A program made the translations under genes and the position numbers. A stretch of DNA of 31,142 nt, taken from positions 1 through 31,142 of the IMG/VR virus record IMGVR_UViG_3300032240_001157; one strand, 5' to 3'. Below are positions 4,630 through 10,692 of this stretch, piece by piece; positions within the stretch are counted from its first letter, which is position 1; each line of letters opens with the position of its first letter. The stretch comes from a virus. The notes beneath the pieces are model-generated. The model saw only the letters and a program-made list of their open reading frames with translations. It was not told where the DNA came from and ran no database searches.

Positions 4630-4760
4630 TGTGGCGTGTGGGCTACTATCAAATCGGCATACGATTTACCAAGACCTTTCCTAGCCTGGATGCTGCCACT
4701 AGATTTATGGTTTATGAAATTTCTAGCTGGGATGTCTACGAGTGCTATCGCGTAGATTAG
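4629..4760 (+). CDS. 43-residue protein coupled to BI-1
   Basis: The BI-1 stop and this start overlap as TGATG, so reinitiation is likely. The protein reads MWRVGYYQIGIRFTKTFPSL, then DAATRFMVYEISSWDVYECY and RVD. It is aromatic, soluble and beta-like, and of no recognised family. It ends with a TAG overlapping the last codon of the convergent nucleotidyltransferase gene by four bases, and a rho-independent terminator follows at once. Good start coupling and a neat fit between BI-1 and the terminator support it being real. Confidence 0.65.
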   Translation: MWRVGYYQIGIRFTKTFPSLDAATRFMVYEISSWDVYECYRVD

Positions 4761-5464
4761 TCTAATACCTGAGCTTGTTCTAGGCTCAGGTTTTTGTCTT
4801 CTAGCTCGCGAATACGATCTGCGAGTTCATCAATCAAACCTAGATTTCTTAGTATTTTGAAAGCTAGGTTTTCCACTGACCATTCACCCGCACGTTCCAA
4901 TCCTGATTGACGCATCTTGGTGATCTTTTCTTTGACTGCACGAATCTTGTCTAGATCCTGACTTTTTAACACAGTTTTAGCATCGTGTGCTAGACTGTCT
5001 GATTTAGCACGTACAGCGGCATCATCAATTTTAGGTTTGACTTTCTTGGGTTCTACCAGCCATTTATTCTTGCTAAGGCTGTAAACACCTGTGCTATGAT
5101 GCGGTTCGCCACTGCCCTGTACATAACATTCTACAGGCATGCCCCTGATGGTGATGTCGTGTTGCTCGCCCCAGAGTGCCTTTTTGGCAGAATATAATTC
5201 ACGATCTGCATCGTTGGGAACGCCAGGAACAATAAGGTGTAGATCTAGGTCACTGTAGCGTGTCCAGGTGTAATTAGCATTACTGCCTGTTATTGTGTAA
5301 TCTTGTACATCTAGCTCAACACCGATAAACTCTTGAAATGCTTCGGCAATTTCCAAGAGCTTGGCTCTTACTGCGGAATCTAATTCGGCATCATTCCATA
5401 TCTTGGGATTAAGTCTACGATTGACTGTTACTAGATCTGTGACTGTTACTTCCCTTAGGCGCAT
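4757..5464 (-). CDS. Pol-beta superfamily nucleotidyltransferase
   Basis: A 235-residue protein from the ATG at 5464; upstream in-frame ATGs lie inside the preceding gene, and GGAG in that gene's last codons serves as ribosome site. The signature is TGSNANYTWTRYSDLDLHLI (about residues 59-78): the GS pair, then SDLDLH with two metal-binding Asp (72 and 74). A third acidic residue fits at VECYV (Glu112). This is the minimal nucleotidyltransferase core of the DNA polymerase beta superfamily, which includes tRNA-, protein- and antibiotic-modifying enzymes. The C-terminal half is helical (KIRAVKEKITKMRQS). Substrate is unknown. It follows the two MRAKEFI genes in the same unit. Confidence 0.8.
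   Translation of the reverse strand: MRLREVTVTDLVTVNRRLNPKIWNDAELDSAVRAKLLEIAEAFQEFIGVELDVQDYTITGSNANYTWTRYSDLDLHLIVPGVPNDADRELYSAKKALWGEQHDITIRGMPVECYVQGSGEPHHSTGVYSLSKNKWLVEPKKVKPKIDDAAVRAKSDSLAHDAKTVLKSQDLDKIRAVKEKITKMRQSGLERAGEWSVENLAFKILRNLGLIDELADRIRELEDKNLSLEQAQVLD
4767..4795 (+). terminator. Rho-independent terminator of the rightward region
   Basis: CCTGAGC (4768-4774) pairs with GCTCAGG (4784-4790) around a 9-base loop, followed by TTTTT (4791-4795), seven bases after the 43-residue gene. It lies within the 3' end of the convergent nucleotidyltransferase gene, so one sequence serves as code on one strand and terminator on the other. Confidence 0.88.
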
Positions 5465-5465
5465 G

Positions 5466-5810
5466 TCAAACTCCGTATTTGTTGCGCTTGGGTTTGGCAG
5501 TTGGGCTAACAGTATTGGTGCCTTTAGGTTCGTTTGCACCTTTGGGTGTAAGGCGTGTGCCTATTTTGCCCTGTGATTTTTCTGCGGCTCTTACTATGTC
5601 TTCATCGCCTTTGCTGTAGGGAAATATCATAGGTACGTCACCTATTGTACCTTTGGGAGCTTTGATGTCAGGTTGGCCGGCCATGCTAACCCCAAATCTA
5701 TAGAGATCATAGCCATTGTCCATTTGCTTGTAGATTTTACCACCATCGATTACTGATGCAGAATCTTTGTCAATGCCGTGTGCTTCGTTGATAAATTCTT
5801 TAGCTCTCAT
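5466..5810 (-). CDS. MRAKEFI-family protein, paralogue B (capsid-targeted candidate)
   Basis: A 114-residue protein beginning MRAKEFINEAHGI and ending SPTAKPKRNKYGV. It is a paralogue of the next gene upstream (5811-6203): both start MRAKEFI and end with nearly the same tail, and the middle also aligns (YRFGVSMAG with YRYGLAVAA, then DEDIV with DEETIQ, and GTRLT with PTRIT). The N-terminus resembles the T4 capsid-targeting sequence MKTYQEFIAE, and FINE followed by A fits the gp21 protease cleavage pattern after I-x-E. A role as an internal head protein is inferred. The start is immediately after the previous stop, with GGAG in the last codons upstream. Confidence 0.78.
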   Translation of the reverse strand: MRAKEFINEAHGIDKDSASVIDGGKIYKQMDNGYDLYRFGVSMAGQPDIKAPKGTIGDVPMIFPYSKGDEDIVRAAEKSQGKIGTRLTPKGANEPKGTNTVSPTAKPKRNKYGV

Positions 5811-6203
5811 TTAAACTCCGTACTTGTTTCTCTTGGCTTTGGCCACAGGACTTGTTGTTTCAACTGCCTTGGTTTCTCTGCTGGCGTTGTCTGTAATTCG
5901 TGTAGGTTTTACACCCATTAATTTACTGGCCAATTGTATAGTTTCTTCATCTTCGGGGGCGTACATTACCTGCACTAGATTTTCTGCCCAGGCACTTTCT
6001 TGTTCAAAATCTACATCGTGGGCGTTGATAGCTCTAGCTGCTGCAACTGCTAGACCGTATCTGTACTGCATATAAGGATCGGTGTTTCGTAATTGCTTTT
6101 GTACAAAAACACCAGGGAGGGCCGCATCTTTAGACGCTGAAATCTTAGACGCCTTTCCGTGGGCCTTGGCTGTATATTCTACAATAAATTCTTTTGCTCG
6201 CAT
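5811..6203 (-). CDS. MRAKEFI-family protein, paralogue A (capsid-targeted candidate)
   Basis: A 130-residue protein beginning MRAKEFIVEYTAKAHGK and ending SPVAKAKRNKYGV. The core holds QYRYGLAVAAARAINAHDVD and a helical APEDEETIQLASKLMG, a pattern I associate with recurrent short proteins of T4-like cyanophages. As in its paralogue, the first nine residues look like a T4 capsid-targeting peptide (M-basic-x-x-E-F-I-x-E). Function is not known; packaging in the head is inferred. A CTAAATA late-type box lies four bases before the ATG and no Shine-Dalgarno is seen, which fits late expression of a virion component. Its last codons (TAC GGA GTT) supply the ribosome site of the next gene. Confidence 0.78.
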   Translation of the reverse strand: MRAKEFIVEYTAKAHGKASKISASKDAALPGVFVQKQLRNTDPYMQYRYGLAVAAARAINAHDVDFEQESAWAENLVQVMYAPEDEETIQLASKLMGVKPTRITDNASRETKAVETTSPVAKAKRNKYGV

Positions 6204-6206
6204 TCA

Positions 6207-6443
6207 TTATTTAGCCCACATTAAGTGGTAATGCGTCAAAGTTTGTTCATGGTAAAACTCTGCTACTAGTCGGCAATACATATCGTTACGCTCTAGAATT
6301 ACCTGGCAAATTTCATGCGGTTGTTTAAGTAACCACTGTAAATGATCGCTGCCTATGGTTTTATGCACCTTGGGCCAATCTATTTCTATTGTTTCGCCTT
6401 CATCAGGAAGCCATTTTAACAATTCTACTTTATTCGTCTTCAT
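6207..6443 (-). CDS. Small phage protein downstream of helicase, unknown
   Basis: A 78-residue protein, MKTNKVELLKWLPDEGETIE to HYHLMWAK. It overlaps the end of the helicase gene by 14 bases and is therefore translated from the helicase transcript. It is soluble, with a helical segment (SDHLQWLLKQPHEICQVILE) and a C-terminal beta-like part rich in His and Tyr. No family recognised. Its stop contains the start of a late-type box for the next gene. Confidence 0.7.
   Translation of the reverse strand: MKTNKVELLKWLPDEGETIEIDWPKVHKTIGSDHLQWLLKQPHEICQVILERNDMYCRLVAEFYHEQTLTHYHLMWAK
6208..6214 (-). promoter_or_regulatory. T4 late-type box CTAAATA on the minus strand
   Basis: CTAAATA (6214 down to 6208) lies four bases before the ATG at 6203 and overlaps the stop of the gene at 6207-6443. 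No ribosome site is present. It is consistent with a late promoter for the MRAKEFI genes. Confidence 0.5.
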
Positions 6444-7869
6444 CGTGCATCTTGTTTAACAACTCCAACAATTTGCTGGATTCTACATTAGCACGTACTT
6501 TGCCAATGCTAGCCCCCTGTGTGGGATCATCGTGGATAACTCCGTCTGCATCTATCTGTGCCTTGACCGTTGTCCTGTTCTTAATGCTTTCAATGATGCT
6601 GCTAGATCCACGGCTAGTAGCACCGTTTGAATCTTGTTCGTCTTCGGGTAAATCGCTGATCTTTAGGCTTTCTATATTAAACTCTAGATCAACTTTCATA
6701 CCAACACCGCTTGAACTACGAGTTTTCATTAGTTGTATTTGATAACGACCTCGCTCACGCATTGCTCTAGAAGTAAAGATACCAAACACATTGTCAGCAG
6801 TTTGAATCTTGCTTAGTCCACCTGAAATGTGACTGTGATCAAACTCTACTTCTTCTACTGCACCACGATTCAACTGTGCCGCAGTTACCAACAGAATCTT
6901 CTTCTCCATTGCTAGATTACGCAGTTCTTCTGATACATATTTGTCTTTGACAAACAGATTTTCTGCTGAAATCTTTTTACCAATGGGCATTAACAAGTCT
7001 AGATAATCCACTAGTAATACATCTACTTTCTTGCCTACTTTGATTTCATATTCTTTGATGTAAGCACGAATATCATTGACTGTCTTGCCCGACGGCATAT
7101 ACTTGATCTGCAACATACCGGCTTTCTTGCCAATCATCTTGACTTTCATTTCAACATCATCAAGATCTTTAAAAATCTCTTTAGTACCAACTCCTGTTAC
7201 CATACTGTCAATACGCATAGATACAAGTGCTTCACTAAGTTCTAAGGTTAGATACACAACATTAAGACCCATTAATGCCCAGTTAACACCTAGGTTAGCC
7301 AAGAACAAACTCTTACCTGCACCCGATCCACCTGCAAAGATATTCAACTCTCCACGATTCATTCCGCCAAACAATTTGCGATCCAGTCCCGGCCATCCAG
7401 TACTAATCTGTCCGTTTTTGTCTTTGAGTCCCATTAGTCGAGCCCTAGGATCAGCAAAATAATCTGTACCCATATCTCGAGCAAGACCAATTTGTACTGC
7501 TTCTTTAATCAGTGTTTCAACTTCACCGTAGTTCTTCTTTTCTAATAGATCCGCCGAGGCAATGATTGCACGTTCAATGGCCTTGTGTCTAGTAAAACTT
7601 TCAAACTCGTCCATGAGCCAATCTAGATGACCTTCTTTTAGGTCTTCTGGTCGTTTCATGTCTGTTCTACAGTTGGCATTAACCATTTCATAGTCTGGCA
7701 ATACACTATATTGTTTGGCATATTCGTTAATGAATTCTGCGGCATCCTGTAGTTTGCGATCAAACAAGGTGTGATCAAAAATACCTTGACAGCGTACAAA
7801 TACTTCAGCATCTGCAAGCATCAATTCAAGATATAATTTCTGTACTTCAATTCCGTAATCTTTTATCAT
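6430..7869 (-). CDS. 41: Replicative DNA helicase, T4 gp41 / DnaB family
   Basis: A 479-residue hexameric helicase, similar in length to T4 gp41 (475). The Walker A motif GGSGAGKS lies at about residues 180-187 after GGMNRGELNIFAG, and Walker B is VDVLLVDYLDLL at 282-293. A conserved H-x-S-G-G-x-x-K-like stretch (HISGGLSKIQTADNVFGIF) and an arginine-finger region (MRERGRYQIQLMKTRSS) follow. The N-terminal 130 residues form the helical domain that meets primase. It unwinds DNA 5' to 3' on the lagging strand and pairs with the primase gene directly upstream. The ATG lies six bases after a -10 box with no Shine-Dalgarno, so leaderless translation is likely, possibly besides read-through from primase. 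Confidence 0.97.
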   Translation of the reverse strand: MIKDYGIEVQKLYLELMLADAEVFVRCQGIFDHTLFDRKLQDAAEFINEYAKQYSVLPDYEMVNANCRTDMKRPEDLKEGHLDWLMDEFESFTRHKAIERAIIASADLLEKKNYGEVETLIKEAVQIGLARDMGTDYFADPRARLMGLKDKNGQISTGWPGLDRKLFGGMNRGELNIFAGGSGAGKSLFLANLGVNWALMGLNVVYLTLELSEALVSMRIDSMVTGVGTKEIFKDLDDVEMKVKMIGKKAGMLQIKYMPSGKTVNDIRAYIKEYEIKVGKKVDVLLVDYLDLLMPIGKKISAENLFVKDKYVSEELRNLAMEKKILLVTAAQLNRGAVEEVEFDHSHISGGLSKIQTADNVFGIFTSRAMRERGRYQIQLMKTRSSSGVGMKVDLEFNIESLKISDLPEDEQDSNGATSRGSSSIIESIKNRTTVKAQIDADGVIHDDPTQGASIGKVRANVESSKLLELLNKMHDEDE

Positions 7870-7875
7870 AGTTAT

Positions 7876-7904
7876 ATTATATTATCTTTCTTCATGTAAT
7901 GCAA
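7876..7904 (-). promoter_or_regulatory. Promoter with helicase ATG at +1
   Basis: On the minus strand TTGCAT (7904-7899), 17 bp, TATAAT (7881-7876), then six bases (ATAACT) and the helicase ATG. The -35 lies in the last codons of primase. No Shine-Dalgarno lies within reach of the ATG. Confidence 0.7.
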
Positions 7905-8895
7905 GGCGGGTTTCGAGATTGTTTCTTGCCACGCTGATTTTGATTTCGCCTCGTTGCGCTGTTTTAATAGCATCTACTATAACAAACAACTTGCCATATC
8001 TCTGTACTGCATCTGCACAGTCTTTGACATCATCTTCCCAGTTAGGAAATGCCACAGCCCAATCATAGTCTATGGCCTGTTTGATCAACATCAATCCAGC
8101 CTTATCTTGATCAGGGATAACAATGACTTCTTTGCCCAATTGATTAATGATGTGTGCCTGTTGCTGTGCTACTTCATTGGTCAGTAATCCAACCCCATCG
8201 ACGGCTAATGCATCAAACTGACCTTCACAGACAAATACATACTTGCTCAAGGGATCCTGTGCATCAATATTATACACAAAGAAAGGATGTTGATCTGATA
8301 GATATTTAGGCTTGCCGTTGGTAATCTTACGTGCCGTATTACCTACAATTTTACCTTCATAGTAATAGGGTAGTAGTACACGATCAATGTAGCCAGGTGC
8401 AGGGCTCCAAAAGAAATTTTTACTCAGAGCATCAAATCCTCGACCGTAAACATAATCTATCACTGGACCAATGTCTGCAGATATATCCGGGAGGTATGTG
8501 GAATTTACCCACTCATTGATAGACATTGCACCTTCAGGTAAATCTTTTTCTGTGAACTTGACCTTTTCAACAAAATGTTCGGCTTCATAGTCTGTTGATT
8601 CTGTTTTAAGTGCTTCAAATACTAATTCTTTGATCTGATCATCGTTAGCACCTAACCAGCGACAGAGACTCTTAAACTTCTCAGATATATTACGCCCAGG
8701 TTGCCAACTGGCTGTGTATTTGCAGTTAAAACAGTTGTAGACAACTCCTTCGCTGAACATAACACCTGCTCGTTTTCGAGTGTCTCTAGCATGTCCTCTA
8801 TGATGACAACAGGGTGCATTGAAACTGATCCAGCCGCTTGGGCTAGACTTTGTCTTTGGAAGCATTGAACGAAATTTGTCTAAGACGAGAGTCAT
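7882..8895 (-). CDS. 61: DNA primase, T4 gp61 type
   Basis: A 337-residue DnaG-like primase, close to T4 gp61 (342). An N-terminal zinc-binding region (residues about 28-62) holds APCCHHRGH and YNCFNCKYTASW. The TOPRIM catalytic core has the invariant Glu in VCEGQFDALAVDG (about 222-234) and the DxD-like PDQDKAG (261-267). It makes the short RNA primers for the lagging strand and works with the gp41 helicase immediately downstream. A strong TTGACA/TATACT promoter ends six bases before the ATG, with no ribosome site, suggesting a leaderless early message. The stop overlaps the helicase promoter spacer. Confidence 0.96.
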   Translation of the reverse strand: MTLVLDKFRSMLPKTKSSPSGWISFNAPCCHHRGHARDTRKRAGVMFSEGVVYNCFNCKYTASWQPGRNISEKFKSLCRWLGANDDQIKELVFEALKTESTDYEAEHFVEKVKFTEKDLPEGAMSINEWVNSTYLPDISADIGPVIDYVYGRGFDALSKNFFWSPAPGYIDRVLLPYYYEGKIVGNTARKITNGKPKYLSDQHPFFVYNIDAQDPLSKYVFVCEGQFDALAVDGVGLLTNEVAQQQAHIINQLGKEVIVIPDQDKAGLMLIKQAIDYDWAVAFPNWEDDVKDCADAVQRYGKLFVIVDAIKTAQRGEIKISVARNNLETRLALHEER

Positions 8896-8901
8896 AGACT
8901 T

Positions 8902-8930
8902 AGTATACTATCTGTATAGTATTTTGTCAA
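8902..8930 (-). promoter_or_regulatory. Primase promoter with ATG at +1
   Basis: Minus strand: TTGACA (8930-8925), 17 bp, TATACT (8907-8902), then AAGTCT and the ATG at 8895. The -35 and spacer overlap the last codons of the upstream structural gene. A perfect inverted repeat (ATACTAT/ATAGTAT, 8905-8922) fills most of the spacer and overlaps the -10 box. Confidence 0.85.
8905..8922. promoter_or_regulatory. Operator-like palindrome in the primase promoter
   Basis: ATACTAT (8905-8911), CTGT, ATAGTAT (8916-8922): seven-base perfect arms, four-base spacer, covering the inner spacer and the upstream part of the -10 box. A dimeric repressor binding here would block the promoter. It may also be chance in AT-rich sequence. 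Confidence 0.45.
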
Positions 8931-9729
8931 CGGTTCCAGGGTTGGTTATGAGCTTATTGGGTGTATGCTTTACTCTAAACCAATTGTATTTTCCAACAAC
9001 GTTTTTAAATTCTACAGTAGAACTAGACAGTGTTAGAGTCTCTAAATCTACCCAAGTTTTTGGTGTAGCACCTTCGGCTATGCTGCCTTGTATCTTTACT
9101 ACACCACTGTAATTGGTACTGCATATTTGAAATGTATGTAGACTCTGCGGAGTACTAATCTGCGGATTAGCATCTATAATACCGCTGGCATAATAGCTGT
9201 CAAATGGCTCTCCGAATGACTTATGAAATGCAAATTCTCTAATCACAGTACTAGGTTGAACATCACCTTGACCGGATTCTAATACTTCTAGGGTAGCGAT
9301 TGTGTCGTATTGTGCATCTATGTATACAGGTGTTCTAGAACTAACAATGTGTGTGCCATCGCCGTTGTCTGTTCTTGATTCTTTGTAGATGCTGTATTGA
9401 TAAAAACCTGTTTCGATATCTATCATTTCGCTTTCTGTTAGAGTTACATAGAACTTGCCTTTGGTTGCATCAACAGCTACACAATCTTTCTTAGCCACTA
9501 ATGTCTGGGTCTCACGCTCAACCAAATTAAATACCAATGTTGAACCTGCGGCATTTGCAGCCTTTTCATCAGAGTTGCGTACCTGAATGTCTATACGATT
9601 GTCTACTCCGCGATATATTTTAATGTTGCGATTATACACTCTACGATACCTCTCTGTTAGCCAGGCCGAATCTGCGTTGGTGAAAACATCTATTTTATTT
9701 TGGTATAAATAAACGGAAATTAATTGCAT
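8908..9729 (-). CDS. Probable virion structural protein, T4-like marine phage type
   Basis: A 273-residue protein beginning MQLISVYLYQNKIDVFTNAD. The N-terminal 130 residues are beta-rich (KIYRGVDNRIDIQVRNSD, then STLVFNLVERETQTLV) and end in a domain with YVTLTESEMIDIETGFYQYS, a pattern that resembles phage baseplate or tail proteins of the BppU N-terminal type. The C-terminal part (residues about 190-273) reads like a jelly-roll that ends GKYNWFRVKHTPN and DKILYR. I recall close relatives in T4-like cyanophages annotated as structural or hypothetical. A minus-strand GATAAATA late box and an AAAGGG ribosome site precede it, supporting late expression. Confidence 0.72.
   Translation of the reverse strand: MQLISVYLYQNKIDVFTNADSAWLTERYRRVYNRNIKIYRGVDNRIDIQVRNSDEKAANAAGSTLVFNLVERETQTLVAKKDCVAVDATKGKFYVTLTESEMIDIETGFYQYSIYKESRTDNGDGTHIVSSRTPVYIDAQYDTIATLEVLESGQGDVQPSTVIREFAFHKSFGEPFDSYYASGIIDANPQISTPQSLHTFQICSTNYSGVVKIQGSIAEGATPKTWVDLETLTLSSSTVEFKNVVGKYNWFRVKHTPNKLITNPGTVDKILYR
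9704..9711 (+). promoter_or_regulatory. Perfect T4 late promoter box TATAAATA
   Basis: TATAAATA is an exact match to the T4 late consensus. It lies inside the minus-strand structural gene and points toward the lone plus-strand gene at 9759, giving a leader of about 40 bases. Confidence 0.65.
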
Positions 9730-9749
9730 AACATACGGACCCTTTGCAG

Positions 9750-9757
9750 TATTTATC
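9750..9757 (-). promoter_or_regulatory. T4 late-type box GATAAATA on the minus strand
   Basis: GATAAATA (9757 down to 9750) lies 20 bases before the ATG at 9729, leaving a short leader with AAAGGG. It abuts the ATG of the plus-strand gene at 9759, so the two late units diverge and overlap. Confidence 0.62.
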
Positions 9758-9758
9758 T

Positions 9759-10130
9759 ATGAGAATAACAGAAAATCTACAAGAAAACTTTCCATTTATA
9801 AGCGTGGTAAATCACGTCAGTCATGAATATGTAGGTGTTGTGATTAATCAAGATGCACAGGTTACCAGTATGTACGACTACAGTCTAATTAAGACTGATG
9901 AAGAAAAGGCACGATTTATAGAGCTTGGCGAAGTATGGTGGTGGGAATCAAATCGACAAATTCCTATCAACATATTCTTGTTAAGAGAAATATTGCCTTT
10001 TAGATATGCAATAAGAAATTTCAGTACAAAAGATACTAAAATACTACTTGGGCCTTGTACTAGTTTAAATGATATTATTGTAAAAAGAATTAAGCGTAGA
10101 AGTATTACGTTAGTTCGTAAAGTTACTTGA
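9759..10130 (+). CDS. Conserved T4-like marine phage protein, unknown function
   Basis: A 123-residue protein from the ATG at 9759 (a TTG at 9744 would add five residues). It reads MRITENLQENFPFISVV, then YVGVVINQDAQVTSMYDYS, WWWESNRQIPINIFL and ends RRSITLVRKVT. The whole pattern closely matches a hypothetical protein I remember from T4-like cyanophages; no function is known. The triple W with ESNR-x-x-P-I-N-I-F looks like a conserved core. It is the only plus-strand gene in this part of the window and has an exact TATAAATA box 47 bases upstream, so it is likely a late gene. Its 3' end overlaps the convergent methyltransferase gene by eight bases. Confidence 0.8.
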   Translation: MRITENLQENFPFISVVNHVSHEYVGVVINQDAQVTSMYDYSLIKTDEEKARFIELGEVWWWESNRQIPINIFLLREILPFRYAIRNFSTKDTKILLGPCTSLNDIIVKRIKRRSITLVRKVT

Positions 10131-10692
10131 CGCCTATAATCATTGAACGATAAAAACCTTTATCTTCAAATTCAAATCTTTTAATGCCTTCATAGAGTAA
10201 TTCTTCTACAGGATAGGCTCTGTATAAATCATGTGCAGATGTAAATTTGTTAACATGGTCCACATCTTCCATATCGCTGGCCTGTAGGCATACAACTGTA
10301 CCTTTAGGTATATTATCCCACCAGAGATTTGAAGTCATGTGCTCAACACTGGAGTTAATAACAATATCTGGTCTAGGAGCATATTCTAATTGATTGATGT
10401 CAGCAGTCTGAGCTTTAAATTCCCAGGCCTTCCATACCCAGAGATTGTTAATAGCATCTGCTATTGCTTCGCAGTTAGGATCAATATCAAAACTACGAAC
10501 CTCCGATACCGGAAGTTGATTTCGAGTTCTAATTAATAAGTTGATTATTCCGTGCCAACCTGCTAATATCCAAATGCGATGCCCTTGCATAGAATCAGCA
10601 GTGACATGCTCATTAACTGTACGTTCTAGAGTTTGCACTAGCCACAGTTTGCTCTGCATTTGAGCAACACTAAAGCTATCACGCATATCCAT
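10123..10692 (-). CDS. Class I SAM-methyltransferase-like protein
   Basis: A 189-residue protein, MDMRDSFSVAQMQSKLWLVQ onward. A Rossmann-like pattern is visible: strand IWILAGWHGIINLLI (motif I position, with G-W-x-G rather than the usual E/D-x-G-x-G), then SFDIDPNCEAIADAIN (the acidic residue after the second strand), then PDIVINSSVEHM (motif IV region). This matches the SAM-dependent methyltransferase fold with an altered glycine loop; a lost or changed activity cannot be excluded. I recall the same protein in T4-like cyanophages next to the DnaE-like gene. It overlaps that gene by 14 bases, so the two are co-translated. Confidence 0.72.
   Translation of the reverse strand: MDMRDSFSVAQMQSKLWLVQTLERTVNEHVTADSMQGHRIWILAGWHGIINLLIRTRNQLPVSEVRSFDIDPNCEAIADAINNLWVWKAWEFKAQTADINQLEYAPRPDIVINSSVEHMTSNLWWDNIPKGTVVCLQASDMEDVDHVNKFTSAHDLYRAYPVEELLYEGIKRFEFEDKGFYRSMIIGVK

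Noticed and set aside
5465-5539. A 25-residue longer start for the nucleotidyltransferase
   Set aside because: It would lie inside the upstream gene; the ATG at 5464 follows its stop by one base and has a GGAG ribosome site.
7076-7462. A 128-residue plus-strand reading frame within the helicase gene
   Set aside because: It is the mirror of a strongly conserved helicase; the translation is low-complexity, rich in L, P and S, with no start signal.
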